IMG/VR virus record: IMGVR_UViG_3300017917_001839
Location: 1 to 64,000 of that record
DNA from: a virus
Strand: one strand, 5' to 3'
Length of the DNA stretch: 64,000 nucleotides
The first letter of the stretch is position 1. The number at the start of each line of letters is the position of its first letter. Positions 36,750 to 46,436 of this stretch are shown piece by piece. Below the pieces are notes generated by a model, which was given only the letters and a program-made list of their open reading frames with translations, did not search any database and was not told the DNA's origin. Both the position numbers and the translations under genes were made by a program.

Positions 36750-39700
36750 AATCGTTTATCCTTGATAATGCTTCTACGTCATTGCGGTTAGCCTGTGCAT
36801 AAGCACGACCTTCTTCTGCGCCTCGTATAGCTTCTTGTCTAAAGAAAGCTGTTGGTAGAGGTTGTAACCAGCCCTCTAATCTTTCTTGACTCTCAGTATC
36901 ATCCTTTAGTGCGAGCTTAACACACTCTCGGAATGCACTACGCCATGTGCTATAACCGTCGCTGTTAAATTTAGTTATACAACTTACTTCGGGCATTGAT
37001 TTGAATCTGGTACTTAGTCCTGTGGTAAAGTCTAATCCCCAACTCGTAGCGTCAAGTACTTGTTCGCGATTGAACAGTTTAACACCACCATAACCATATT
37101 CTTGTCCAGTTACTGGGTTACGGCTAGCCCAAACGTGTACTACTTCTTGGTCGTAAACGTCTGGTATGTAATCAAAGTTAAATGTATCTTCAATCCATGC
37201 ATCAGCATCTACTACCCAAAACATCTTGCTGTTAACGCTACTAGCAGCCTCTTTGTGCGCTTCAAATATACCTGCTATATCTTTTACCCAGGTAGCAGGG
37301 AAACGTGCTGTAAGACGCTTATATGTGTTCTCAGCACCCGGTTCGTGGTAAGATAGGAACACAATATCGTAAGGTTTATAAGTTGAGCCAGGTGCTTTTA
37401 CATATTGTATATTTTTGATCTTATTTAGACGTAAGCTGTCTGTGGTTACTTCTCTGTAGTCGCGAGCAGTTGGCCATAATCTTAATCCGCCGTAGCTGTG
37501 TGTTTTACCAGTGTGCGGATTTAAACGCTGCCATACATGCACACGATCAATATCAGTTAGTGATGGAAGGTAACCTGCGTCCAGAACGCTAGTATCTACA
37601 CTAACATCAGGGTCGACAGTCCACAGGAATGGTATCCCCTGATTAACGGATTCCTGTAGAGCATTCACCAGTTCAGCTTTTGTGACATCACTGAGATGTA
37701 CTACTGGCCAACGTGGACGCAAGCTACCTACAGTATTTATTTGCTTTAGCTTGTCAAAACTGTTATTGGCTATATCTTCTAGTGTATATGTCTTAGCAAA
37801 TGTTCCCCGAGGATACAGTCGTATATTTCTATATGCGCCATCTTCATCAGCAAACACATGAACGTTTTGTTGATCCCATTGTGTAGGATAGTAATCAAAC
37901 TTAAACGTATCATTTACTTGTGTAAAAGGATCCACAACCCAATACATGGAATTCGTCACAGTACTGTCTATGTGTGTAAGTTGTTCAACGATATCAAGTT
38001 GTGGATCTAAATAAAATACAGGAAACTCTTTTTGTGTACACGCGGCTTCGCGAATGTACTTAGGGCGTCCTTTGGCTTGTGGTACCTTAGGGCATAGCAT
38101 AACGCCAGCATAGTCGTATTGACGTCCGGTAACAGGATTTAGTTTTTGCCATACGTGTGTCTTACCAGCGTCCCAAACCTTAGGTACATAATCTAGCTTA
38201 AAGTCAGGCAATAGTTCTACGTTAGGATCTACTACCCAGAACCAACCGGTAGTAGCTTTAGCTCGTCCTGTTTCTTCATCGGGGTATACATCAAATGTTA
38301 GGTTGTCACCAAATGGTGTGATATCATGTATCTTAGTTTTGGCGCCGCGCCAGTTTGCAGGAACCCAGTACACACCACCCATTGCTTCTGGATACTTGTG
38401 CTCTAGCTGTCCTCTAACTTGGTATACATGTACCATGTTCTTTTCTGTTTCGTTCTGCCATGGTATTACTGAAATGTTTTCATTCAATACATATTCTTTA
38501 TCTACTAACCAGCAGTCTTCTGTAACAGTGCTAAAATCTTTAGGATCGTCTACAAAGTATACAGGATACCCATTGCCAGTTAACAATAACGGCTTGTCTT
38601 GAACTTTAAGCTGTGCATTGCTACGATCAGCTGGATACCAATAAAGGCCGCCCATGCTTTCAGTATACTTGCTGGTTAACTGACCATACACATGGAACAC
38701 ATGTATCTTGTCACGATCGTATTCTGGTGGTACCCAGTTAATAGGTGGCTTGATTCTATACAGCGAGTCTGCTACCCAACAGTTTTCATAAGTGTCGGGT
38801 GCTACTGTAGGATCGTCTGCAAAGTATACAGGATACTGCTTTTCTACTCGCAGATATTCTTTGTGTATTACATACTCGCCATTCCACTTAGCAGGAACCC
38901 AACGCATACCACCCATTTCAGCAGGATACTTATCGCGTAACTGATTGGCTACATGAAACACATGTATAGCTTCACGTTGGAAGTACGGAGGATTCCAATC
39001 AATAGTTTCGTCTACTTCGTAGCCCTTGTCAATTAGCCAACAATCATTTTTAACCACAGATAGGTCTTCAACATTGCCGACTCGCAGTACAGGATATACT
39101 AGGTTAGTTGTTACTGCATCGTTGTGTATTACATAGTTGCCATCCCAGTCCAGTGGTACCCAACGAACACCACCCATTTCTTCTGGGTACTTGTGTTGTA
39201 GTTGGCCAGGTACGTGGAATGTGTGTATACTGCTACGCTCAAAGCTGTTAGGTGCCCAGTCAATGTCGCTGCTGATTTGATATTCTTTATCTACTAGCCA
39301 GCAGTCTTCAGTTACCTTGCTCAAGTCATCTACGCTGTCTACACGTATTACAGGGAATCGTTTGAACTCAGATTGCAACGAACCCTTGTATTTTATTTGT
39401 GTTTGGCTGTCATAGTTGCGTGGTACAAGATAAACGCCGCCTTCCTTTTCAGGATACTTGTGGCGCAGTTGATTGTTAACTTGATAGTTGAGTATATACT
39501 TCTGCTCATGCTTGGGCACTACCACCTTAAAGTCGTTGCGTAGTTGATACTCGCTGTCAATTACCCAAAACATTTTGGTTGTGCTTTTACGTGCGTAAGT
39601 TTCAAACTGCTTTACATTATTTGCGTAAAAGATATCGTAACGTACAGGCACTACATTGGGCTGATACTTGTGTTTGGTCATATCAAAGTTCTTATTAACC

Positions 39701-40791
39701 AAACGCACACCACCACAACGGTTGTCCCATGGTTGTGTTGCTGTAACTGGATAACGCTCTTCTAGCATACCAGGAACTTTAAACACATGTATGTATTCTT
39801 GCTCGTGGGCAGCAGGAACGTACAATAGTTCACCGTTAAAGTCGTATTCTCTGTCCACTACCCAGAACCAATCAGTCTTGCTACGGTTAGCTAGGTCTGC
39901 GTATGTTTCTTCGTTGAACTCATCATCGCTAATATAAAACACATCATACTTTTCATCCTTAACTGGACAACTAGGATGTATCTTTAGTTCTGCAGATTTC
40001 CAATTGCGTGGTACTAAGCGTATGCCGCCCATTGCTTGTGGATACTTCTCGCCCAACTGATAGGGCATGCGAAAGCTGTGTACGTATTTGCGTTCAAACG
40101 GATTAGGTACCCAATCTAATGTGCTGGGATTGATACTGTGTTCTCGGTCTATCAACCACACGTATTCATCATCAAAAATGTCACGCTGTGCATAATCTTC
40201 GACACTAGTAACTCGCAGAACAGGATATTCAATCCCAGCATCTAGGAATGTGTGATATTTAATTTTAGCAGATTGCCAATCACGTGGATATAGCTTGATA
40301 CCGCCTTCTTTTTCAGGGTACTTGTGTTCCAGCTGATCACGTAAGTGGAAGCTGTGAATAAACGTAGGCTCAAAGTTATCTGGTGCCCAGTCAATGTCGC
40401 TGTTTAGTTTATACTCAGGATCAACACACCATACGTGAGTAGCGTATGGGTGTGTATTAAAGTAATCCAGTGGTGTAGGTGTATGCAGTATGTCAAAGCT
40501 CTTGCGACACACTACACGATTAATCTCTTTGGTGCCTTTAGCACTTACACGTGGTAATAGTTTAACACCACCATAGTTCTTGCTACTCCACTTCCATACA
40601 TGCTCGTATACTTGATCATGATCCGGTGGACGGTATTCAAAAACAGTTAGATCCGTAATTTCAATGTTTGGTTCTACTAGCCAATACATCTTAGTACGTG
40701 AATTAATGCTGTCGTTGGCAGTTACAGGTGTTGCGAACGGCAACGCCTCTTTTAGCTTTGTGTTTTCACCAATGTAGTAAACATCAAACAT
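36715..40791 (-). CDS. 1358-aa protein of 13 tandem GT-A-like modules
   Basis: The whole length divides into 13 consecutive units, beginning at residues 1, 99, 189, 282, 385, 479, 566, 653, 742, 831, 923, 1028 and 1141. Twelve are 87-113 residues and the last is 218. Each unit shows a strand (YPVLRV or YDIFY type), a W(F/L)VVD- or CWLVDKEY-type turn, an aromatic/acidic stretch with W.P..FE, HVFHV.GQL..KYPE and MGG.R.VP..W. The last unit keeps a DAD (D1195, D1197) and matches the 332-aa protein at 61301. The other copies have lost the second acid. No signal peptide is present. It could be a scaffold or a multi-site sugar-binding protein; no precedent is known to me. Confidence 0.85.
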   Translation of the reverse strand: MFDVYYIGENTKLKEALPFATPVTANDSINSRTKMYWLVEPNIEITDLTVFEYRPPDHDQVYEHVWKWSSKNYGGVKLLPRVSAKGTKEINRVVCRKSFDILHTPTPLDYFNTHPYATHVWCVDPEYKLNSDIDWAPDNFEPTFIHSFHLRDQLEHKYPEKEGGIKLYPRDWQSAKIKYHTFLDAGIEYPVLRVTSVEDYAQRDIFDDEYVWLIDREHSINPSTLDWVPNPFERKYVHSFRMPYQLGEKYPQAMGGIRLVPRNWKSAELKIHPSCPVKDEKYDVFYISDDEFNEETYADLANRSKTDWFWVVDREYDFNGELLYVPAAHEQEYIHVFKVPGMLEERYPVTATQPWDNRCGGVRLVNKNFDMTKHKYQPNVVPVRYDIFYANNVKQFETYARKSTTKMFWVIDSEYQLRNDFKVVVPKHEQKYILNYQVNNQLRHKYPEKEGGVYLVPRNYDSQTQIKYKGSLQSEFKRFPVIRVDSVDDLSKVTEDCWLVDKEYQISSDIDWAPNSFERSSIHTFHVPGQLQHKYPEEMGGVRWVPLDWDGNYVIHNDAVTTNLVYPVLRVGNVEDLSVVKNDCWLIDKGYEVDETIDWNPPYFQREAIHVFHVANQLRDKYPAEMGGMRWVPAKWNGEYVIHKEYLRVEKQYPVYFADDPTVAPDTYENCWVADSLYRIKPPINWVPPEYDRDKIHVFHVYGQLTSKYTESMGGLYWYPADRSNAQLKVQDKPLLLTGNGYPVYFVDDPKDFSTVTEDCWLVDKEYVLNENISVIPWQNETEKNMVHVYQVRGQLEHKYPEAMGGVYWVPANWRGAKTKIHDITPFGDNLTFDVYPDEETGRAKATTGWFWVVDPNVELLPDFKLDYVPKVWDAGKTHVWQKLNPVTGRQYDYAGVMLCPKVPQAKGRPKYIREAACTQKEFPVFYLDPQLDIVEQLTHIDSTVTNSMYWVVDPFTQVNDTFKFDYYPTQWDQQNVHVFADEDGAYRNIRLYPRGTFAKTYTLEDIANNSFDKLKQINTVGSLRPRWPVVHLSDVTKAELVNALQESVNQGIPFLWTVDPDVSVDTSVLDAGYLPSLTDIDRVHVWQRLNPHTGKTHSYGGLRLWPTARDYREVTTDSLRLNKIKNIQYVKAPGSTYKPYDIVFLSYHEPGAENTYKRLTARFPATWVKDIAGIFEAHKEAASSVNSKMFWVVDADAWIEDTFNFDYIPDVYDQEVVHVWASRNPVTGQEYGYGGVKLFNREQVLDATSWGLDFTTGLSTRFKSMPEVSCITKFNSDGYSTWRSAFRECVKLALKDDTESQERLEGWLQPLPTAFFRQEAIRGAEEGRAYAQANRNDVEALSRINDYEWLRDRYNQH

Positions 40792-40792
40792 G

Positions 40793-42334
40793 TTAATCCG
40801 CAGTGTGTACCTTTACACCGTAATAGGCTGCAAATGCTTCTGCATCGGCAACTGTGTTAACAATAGGTTGGCCTTTGATATTAAGACTGGTATTAACCAG
40901 CATTGGACAACCAGTTTTATTATAAAACTTAGTTAGTAGTTCGTATAGTCCTGGATGCTGTGTTTTGTTTACTGTTTGTACACGGCTAGTACCGTCTGCG
41001 TGAATAATAGCAGGAAATAGATCTGGGTGACGGCAACGAGCAACAAACTGCATATACGGGCTACTGCTATCTGGTGTAGGCATATCAAAGTAATTGTGTG
41101 CGTGTTCTTCTAGTATGACGGGAGCAAACGGACGGAACTTCTGACGCTGTTTAATGGCGTTCATCCTGTCTTTAATATCACCTCCTCGTGGGTCTGCTAA
41201 TAGGCTACGGTTACCCAGTGCTCTGGGACCAAATTCAGCCCGACCGTTTGCTATCCCAAAGATTTCACCACGCTCTAAAGATTGTAGTGCTTTCTTTACA
41301 GGATACTTACCTGGAATATTGTAACCCAAATAAGGACCCTGCCATTCTACTCTTTTAGCTGTAATATTATAGTAGTGTAATGCTGCCGCGCCTAAGCTAC
41401 TGCCAGCATCGCCTGGATTAGGCATGATATGAATATTTTTAAATATTTCAAACAAACGGCTGTTGGCTACACAGTTAAGTGCAACCCCGCCCATGAACAC
41501 AAGATTATCCGTGCCAACTTCAGTGGCAGCATAACGTGCATAAGATAAAATACGATCTTCAACTACCATCTGCGCTGCCATAGCAATAGTAAACTCGTCG
41601 TAGCCTTCTAGCTCACCGGGAATTAAACCACGCTGTAGATTACATTTGCCTACAATTGACTCGCGTGGATTGGTATGAGGGTGTGTATGCTTAAAGTATC
41701 TACTGGACATAATGTTAGCCAGCTGTGACGCTTTTACAGGATTACCGTATGCTGCCATGCCCATTAAGATATATTCATCTTCGTTGGGCTTAAGCCCAAC
41801 ATAGTGTGTAACTGCACTGTAGAATAAACCTAGACTGCTGGGAAACTTTGTGCTGTGCTTTTTCTTTAACTTACCATTGCGCCAACTCCAGATACTAGCA
41901 GTATCAAACTCGCCAATAGCGTCCAACACCATAACTGCACATTCGTCGAACTCTGATGTTAGTACGCCAGCAGCGGCATGCGTTTCATGATGCAAATATT
42001 GGAATGTGGGAACAAGACCAATCTCGTCTCCGATGATCTGATATGATAGTTCTGGATAAAAGTCTCGTACCCATTGCTGTTGGCTGGGCTCTTTGAGTGC
42101 GCTCCAGTTACCAGCACGAATTAGTCGTAGTTTTTTAAGCCAATTAGTTTCGTGATATGCGATAGCGTCTGGTCTGCCAAATTGCAGTGCATCCGCAATT
42201 AGTTTGCGGTTTAAAAATCTATCGTTTTTATCGCCACTGTAACGCTCCGCGTGAGCAGCAAAAAGAATTTTACCATCTTCTACTACTGCTACACTAGCAT
42301 CGTGAAACATGCTACTGATGCCTAGAATTCTCAT
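40793..42334 (-). CDS. NodU/TobZ-family carbamoyltransferase
   Basis: The 513-aa protein has both domains of the family. The N-terminal Kae1-like part has GISSMFHDAS (H11), the metal-binding YLHHETHAAA and DAIGEFDTASIW. The C-terminal part has FGIANGRAEFGPRALGNRSLLADPR. These enzymes use carbamoyl phosphate and ATP to O-carbamoylate sugars or antibiotics. Known members act on Nod factors, tobramycin and surface polysaccharides. All key segments look intact. It is 1 bp from the repeat-protein gene, so likely co-translated. Confidence 0.92.
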   Translation of the reverse strand: MRILGISSMFHDASVAVVEDGKILFAAHAERYSGDKNDRFLNRKLIADALQFGRPDAIAYHETNWLKKLRLIRAGNWSALKEPSQQQWVRDFYPELSYQIIGDEIGLVPTFQYLHHETHAAAGVLTSEFDECAVMVLDAIGEFDTASIWSWRNGKLKKKHSTKFPSSLGLFYSAVTHYVGLKPNEDEYILMGMAAYGNPVKASQLANIMSSRYFKHTHPHTNPRESIVGKCNLQRGLIPGELEGYDEFTIAMAAQMVVEDRILSYARYAATEVGTDNLVFMGGVALNCVANSRLFEIFKNIHIMPNPGDAGSSLGAAALHYYNITAKRVEWQGPYLGYNIPGKYPVKKALQSLERGEIFGIANGRAEFGPRALGNRSLLADPRGGDIKDRMNAIKQRQKFRPFAPVILEEHAHNYFDMPTPDSSSPYMQFVARCRHPDLFPAIIHADGTSRVQTVNKTQHPGLYELLTKFYNKTGCPMLVNTSLNIKGQPIVNTVADAEAFAAYYGVKVHTAD

Positions 42335-42338
42335 GATA

Positions 42339-42509
42339 TTATCTGTAAATAAATGGGTCGCGCTTGCGTAGTTCTTCTAGCTTCTTTTTAAGCTCTGCTT
42401 CTTCGGCTTCTGTGAGTTCTAAGTTAACATCTGTTGTATTATCTGACGCTGGATGTACATCACCGTGTCCATCAACAAATTGTTTATTGTCTTTATTCTG
42501 CTGGTTCAT
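42339..42509 (-). CDS. Small hydrophilic helical protein, 56 aa
   Basis: The frame ATG 42507-42509 to TAA 42339-42341 encodes an Asn/Gln-rich N-terminus, then ELTEAEEAELKKKLEELRKRDPFIYR, a strong coiled-coil-like helix. It overlaps the upstream small gene by 17 bp and ends 4 bp before the carbamoyltransferase start. It has the compact size typical of phage accessory proteins. The function is unknown. Confidence 0.62.
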   Translation of the reverse strand: MNQQNKDNKQFVDGHGDVHPASDNTTDVNLELTEAEEAELKKKLEELRKRDPFIYR

Positions 42510-42660
42510 CGCTGGGTTCCTGTGGTTCCGCTTCTGCTGTAGCTGGTTTTGCGGCTGCTACTACAGTGGCCGGATCTTCCTTAAAGAAGTAATTGCCTGC
42601 TGCAATAATGCCAACTATGGCTGCTACAAATAATACCTTAGGCAATACGCTCTTAAGCAT
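42493..42660 (-). CDS. Small membrane-anchored protein, 55 aa
   Basis: The frame starts at ATG 42658-42660, within the 3' end of the SGNH gene, and ends at TAA 42493-42495. It has a basic N-terminus, one hydrophobic helix (VLFVAAIVGIIAAGNYFF) and a Pro/Ala/Glu-rich tail. It is either a membrane anchor or a signal-anchor peptide. Together with its neighbour at 42339 it fills the gap between the SGNH and carbamoyltransferase genes. Confidence 0.6.
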   Translation of the reverse strand: MLKSVLPKVLFVAAIVGIIAAGNYFFKEDPATVVAAAKPATAEAEPQEPSDEPAE

Positions 42661-43279
42661 ATACTGCTATCCTCTCTGCTTGCATGAATCCTAATAATTC
42701 ATTTGCTATATATTTGTGTACCACCGAGTCAGCATGTTTGGTATTGGAAAAATGACTGGGCATAATACCTAAATATTTTTCAATAATTCCGCTGTGTGGC
42801 ATGTAGTACTTATTCTTATTCATTGCTAGCCACACAGGATGCTGGCAGTCTTTGGGTATGCTGTTAAACATATTGCAATAGACATAGGGTATTTCGCGCT
42901 GTTCCAAATATAACTGTAAGCTATATTGATACACCAGTGTAGACTCTAGACCAAAATTCCAATCAGCTAAGTGTAGATCAGCATAGCGATAGAACTTTTC
43001 TAAGTCAGGATTGCTGCTGGTTTTGTCTAGGGTGTAGTCCTGTACTGTGCCATCAAAACAGAATTCAAAACGCTCGTGTGTGCTCCAGCCAATTACCACG
43101 AGCTCAGGTGAGGGATTAGTTTCCAACCATTCCATTGTTGTTCGCAGTATTCTGTGATTTCCGCCGCCTGGGTGTGCAATATTTGTTACTTGCATGTTTA
43201 ATGCTTCAGCTATATATTCTACATAGTTGCGAGGACTTTCACTGCCTGCTGTATGGCTGCACCCATTTGCAAATATCAT
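42653..43279 (-). CDS. SGNH/GDSL-like hydrolase, variant GCSHT
   Basis: The 208-aa protein starts FANGCSHTAGSES, where GCSHT (residues 6-10) occupies the GDSxT position with S8 as the candidate nucleophile. It has AHPGGGNHRI (Gly block), VVIGWSTHERFEF (the GxND position replaced), and NTKHADSVVHKYIA near the end, where the Asp/His pair would lie. This resembles phage SGNH-like proteins next to surface-modification genes, often deacetylase- or acyltransferase-like. It overlaps the following SGNH gene by 4 bp. Confidence 0.7.
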   Translation of the reverse strand: MIFANGCSHTAGSESPRNYVEYIAEALNMQVTNIAHPGGGNHRILRTTMEWLETNPSPELVVIGWSTHERFEFCFDGTVQDYTLDKTSSNPDLEKFYRYADLHLADWNFGLESTLVYQYSLQLYLEQREIPYVYCNMFNSIPKDCQHPVWLAMNKNKYYMPHSGIIEKYLGIMPSHFSNTKHADSVVHKYIANELLGFMQAERIAVYA

Positions 43280-44007
43280 AGTCTATCCCTTATATATTCA
43301 ATCAATTCTGCATTGGCCAGTGGGCCTAAATGATTAGGGTGTTCATCACCTACAGGACGGCGCCACCAGGTATGGTCCGGCAGATCGCCTTTGTAATACT
43401 TTGCACACATGCCACTTAAGTAAAACTCTGTGCATAAATGCCCCGTTTCAGGAGCATGGAATTTGTACACACGCGACTGTATGTGTTCTGGCACTTGTTG
43501 AGCAAACTCAGTATCAAAACAATAAAAATGGAACAATTTACTTTTAACATCTTTTAACAAATTGTCAACAGCATTCACGCTCATATTGTATGCATTAAAA
43601 CGTTCATAGTCATTGTATATGTGCATGAAAAACAACTTAGATGCTTCGTGCATTTTAGATTCGTTAATAGGATCGTAATCTGTATAGTGTCGCAATGGCT
43701 TGCCTAGCCCGTCCTTGGATCTTGCATACTGACTCCAAGTGATTATTACTAAATCAGTTTCTGTTAATTTATTGCGAGACAAGAAGTTTGACAATTGCCA
43801 AAACACATCAGACGGGCCAGTGCCCGGGCTGCCCACATGCATAACAGGTGCATCAAGCTGATCAGACAACTCATCTATCCAGCTAATATTAGAACCCCAG
43901 TGCTTGTTGGTCCACGCTTGATAGGCGGTGTCACCAGCATAGTAATTTCTTGAATCTGCTACAAAGCTATCGCCAAAGCACAGTATTCTTTTAATTGTTG
44001 CGCCCAT
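43276..44007 (-). CDS. SGNH/GDSL hydrolase-like protein
   Basis: The 243-aa protein begins RILCFGDSFVADSRN with the classical GDS (G12-S14). It has SPGTGPSDVFWQL (block II Gly), DLVIITWSQYAR (block III) and a C-terminal GDEHPNHLGPLANAELIEYI, the DxxH block. All SGNH blocks are present, so an esterase or deacylase acting on a small or glycan-linked acyl group is likely. It is adjacent to a second, more divergent SGNH gene and overlaps the radical SAM gene by 17 bp. Confidence 0.8.
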   Translation of the reverse strand: MGATIKRILCFGDSFVADSRNYYAGDTAYQAWTNKHWGSNISWIDELSDQLDAPVMHVGSPGTGPSDVFWQLSNFLSRNKLTETDLVIITWSQYARSKDGLGKPLRHYTDYDPINESKMHEASKLFFMHIYNDYERFNAYNMSVNAVDNLLKDVKSKLFHFYCFDTEFAQQVPEHIQSRVYKFHAPETGHLCTEFYLSGMCAKYYKGDLPDHTWWRRPVGDEHPNHLGPLANAELIEYIRDRL

Positions 44008-45295
44008 ACATCAATTCCCAAAGCTCAGGTATAGCACTGCTCATGCTTTCATTACGCTGTCGGTCCAACATCTGTGTATATTTTTTAAATATGGCCAGTT
44101 GCTGTTCCCAATCCTCATGTCGGTTTTCTTTTAGTGCGCGAATTAATGCGTTAATTGCTTGTAGGTTGCTTTCGCGCTTTACAAGAATCTTACTGGTAGG
44201 AATCCATGCTTCTAATCGTTCCACTGCTACACTACGTACACTATCTGGCAGGTTACGGAAGTCTAGACTGCGCGGATAATCACAGATTAAGAAAGTTAGG
44301 TGTATTTCTCGATTATACTCTTGTTCTAGGCTTTCGCAATAGTCCAATAATTTTGTAATATCTAGAATATTGTATATTTGAATTACAGGACTAAACAACA
44401 AGCTACCAACTACTTTACTAGCACAGTAGCGACGAACGTTTTCATCTGTTTGCGTCCAGTGGCTAGCACCGCGAATATATTCATTTAATTCGCCATAAGC
44501 ATCTACGCTAAAGCACATTAACACTTTCTTAAATTGTTCAACTAGATTAATAAAGCGTGGCTTAATGTTGGTCATGTTGCTGTTAAACACCAATTCAATG
44601 TTTTGTGCAATACCCAATTCCACACACTTTTCTAAGATCCAGTATGTGCGTTCAATTAGTGTAGGTTCGCCGCCGGTAAAGTATAGCTTGTTAACACCGG
44701 GTAACCACTCTTCTACTTGACGTAGGAAGTCTGGATCATCCTGCCATGGAGTAATATGATCAGCAAACTGACCCCAAGTAAAGTGATCCTTAATAAACTG
44801 TGCAGCCATAGGATCGTTTTCTTCTATGCGCTTGTATTCCTTTTGAATCTGACTACTGTTTTGTGGTTGGCACATACGACACTTTAGGTTACATAAATTA
44901 CCCAAGCGGAAGTCCAAATACATAGGTGCTTCTTCTACTACATAGTCGTTGTCAATGCTACGCTCAATGCGTTGCATGATACTTTCGCCATGACCACTAT
45001 ACTCAAACCAGTCGCGTATATAGTTAGTGCGATAGCTAGGGAAGCCCATCTTTTCTAAATCGTAGCAGTGTTCACAGCCTTTTACTGTTTCGCCCTCAAT
45101 CATCTGTTTGCGTATCTTACGCATGTGATTGTTGTTCCACACAGTTTCAATCTTATCTCCGCGATTAAGATCAAACATAGTACCGTCATCGTTTTTAAAA
45201 TTGTCGCGAGCAACACAGCACCAACTAACTGTGCCGGTGGGCTGGGTCATTACGTGTATCCACGGATACGGACAAAAGGTTTTACTGTATTCCAT
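43991..45295 (-). CDS. Twitch-type radical SAM protein A
   Basis: The 434-aa protein has an N-terminal cysteine domain: FCPYPWIH (C8), VSWCCVAR (C26, C27) and GCEHC (C74, C77), the four-ligand pattern of an auxiliary iron-sulfur site. The radical SAM motif LGNLCNLKCRMC follows (C135, C139, C142), then FTGGEPT (SAM amino-group binding) and a TIM-barrel continuation with NSNMT and SVDAYG. It is the last of a run of five such genes (A-E) and overlaps its neighbour by 14 bp. All cluster ligands are present. The substrate is unknown. Confidence 0.9.
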   Translation of the reverse strand: MEYSKTFCPYPWIHVMTQPTGTVSWCCVARDNFKNDDGTMFDLNRGDKIETVWNNNHMRKIRKQMIEGETVKGCEHCYDLEKMGFPSYRTNYIRDWFEYSGHGESIMQRIERSIDNDYVVEEAPMYLDFRLGNLCNLKCRMCQPQNSSQIQKEYKRIEENDPMAAQFIKDHFTWGQFADHITPWQDDPDFLRQVEEWLPGVNKLYFTGGEPTLIERTYWILEKCVELGIAQNIELVFNSNMTNIKPRFINLVEQFKKVLMCFSVDAYGELNEYIRGASHWTQTDENVRRYCASKVVGSLLFSPVIQIYNILDITKLLDYCESLEQEYNREIHLTFLICDYPRSLDFRNLPDSVRSVAVERLEAWIPTSKILVKRESNLQAINALIRALKENRHEDWEQQLAIFKKYTQMLDRQRNESMSSAIPELWELMYGRNN

Positions 45296-46436
45296 CCCAA
45301 TCTCTCTTAATTAATTCATATAATTCCGGAAATGTTTCCGGTAGTTGTTCGCGTCTATGCTGATCTATACGACGAGTAATAGTTAAAAAGTTCTGCCAAT
45401 CTTCTACTGTATAGTGTTCACCATTCATGAAGTTAAGCGTCTTTTGTACGTATTCAGGCGCATTGTGATACTTTATACTTATGCGTTCCTTGATACGTTT
45501 AGGCAATACTTTAGGCGATATATGGCTGGGTGTAAACACCATGTTATAGTGTATGCGTATACCCGGCAAGTGTTCAGCGCAATAATCAGTAAGCTCGGTC
45601 ATTGTAGCAATATTGAATATGCTGAACGTTTGAAATATACCTAATTCAAAAGTCTCCGGTGGCAACTGTGCAAATAATTTCAAATTATTCACTACAGCAT
45701 CAAAGTCCCCAGGGTAACGTATATAGTGAAAACGCTCGCCTACGTCATCTAAGCTAAAGAATATCTCTACCTTTTTAAACTGCTTCCACAGTTCAATTCT
45801 ATGTTCAGGATAAATGCTGCCGTTGGTATTGTAACTAACAGTAATGTCTTTGCTACGCCCTAGCTCTACTGCACGAGTTAATATATCGTAGTGACGTTCT
45901 ATTAGCAGCGGTTCTCCACCATAGAACTCTAACTTCTCTACTGTGTTTAAATATTGATCAATATCTGTCCAAAACTGTTCGTTGCGTTCGGGCCAACGAC
46001 CCAAATGATTAAACATCAATGCTGTCTTATTATTTGGATTAAGTTTAATCTCTTCTGCGGCCCACTGACTGCTGGCAAAGCTACTGCATATTCTGCACTT
46101 GCTGTTGCAGATGTTACCCAGCTTTAGATCCATACTTTTTATACTGGGTTCTGTATGTGTACCCCAGTACGCTAGTTCACGTAGACGTTTGCTCTGTATG
46201 CCGGCTGCTTCTTCGCGCCAGCAGTTATTACATGCACTGGGCTGTTTATTATCTAAAAAGTCTTGCTGTAGATTAGCCAGCCACTCGCTGTTGCGCACAT
46301 CTGTAAACGTATCGCCCTGCGCTAGATTAAAACTACTGCCATCACTTTTACGTGCGTGATCCTGCATAATACAGCATACGCTCATTGTGCCGTCTGTGCG
46401 AGCTTCAAGGTTAATAAATGGCAGCGGGCAACTCAT
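45282..46436 (-). CDS. Twitch-type radical SAM protein B
   Basis: At 384 aa this is one of the shorter paralogues. The N-terminal ligands are C3 (CPLPFINL), C21/C22 and C69/C72 (ACNNC). The radical SAM motif is LGNICNSKCRIC (C110, C114, C117), then FYGGEPL. The first cysteine is only three residues from the start, so this is the minimal form of the domain. It overlaps the genes on both sides (14 and 4 bp). Confidence 0.9.
   Translation of the reverse strand: MSCPLPFINLEARTDGTMSVCCIMQDHARKSDGSSFNLAQGDTFTDVRNSEWLANLQQDFLDNKQPSACNNCWREEAAGIQSKRLRELAYWGTHTEPSIKSMDLKLGNICNSKCRICSSFASSQWAAEEIKLNPNNKTALMFNHLGRWPERNEQFWTDIDQYLNTVEKLEFYGGEPLLIERHYDILTRAVELGRSKDITVSYNTNGSIYPEHRIELWKQFKKVEIFFSLDDVGERFHYIRYPGDFDAVVNNLKLFAQLPPETFELGIFQTFSIFNIATMTELTDYCAEHLPGIRIHYNMVFTPSHISPKVLPKRIKERISIKYHNAPEYVQKTLNFMNGEHYTVEDWQNFLTITRRIDQHRREQLPETFPELYELIKRDWDGIQ

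Noticed and set aside
38303-38602. Rightward 99-aa and similar frames inside the repeat gene
   Set aside because: Several such frames recur at equivalent places in the modules, as expected for shadows of a repeated coding sequence. None has a ribosome site.
36715-40791. CRISPR-like or tail-fibre repeat interpretation of the repeated DNA
   Set aside because: Units are about 270-310 bp, diverged in DNA and conserved at protein level, with no spacer-repeat pattern. There is no collagen, triple-helix or fibre-tip signature.
42364-42633. Rightward 89-aa Ser/Cys-rich frame
   Set aside because: It is antisense to the two small leftward genes at 42339 and 42493, which have sensible starts, coupling and compositions; the rightward product is low-complexity.
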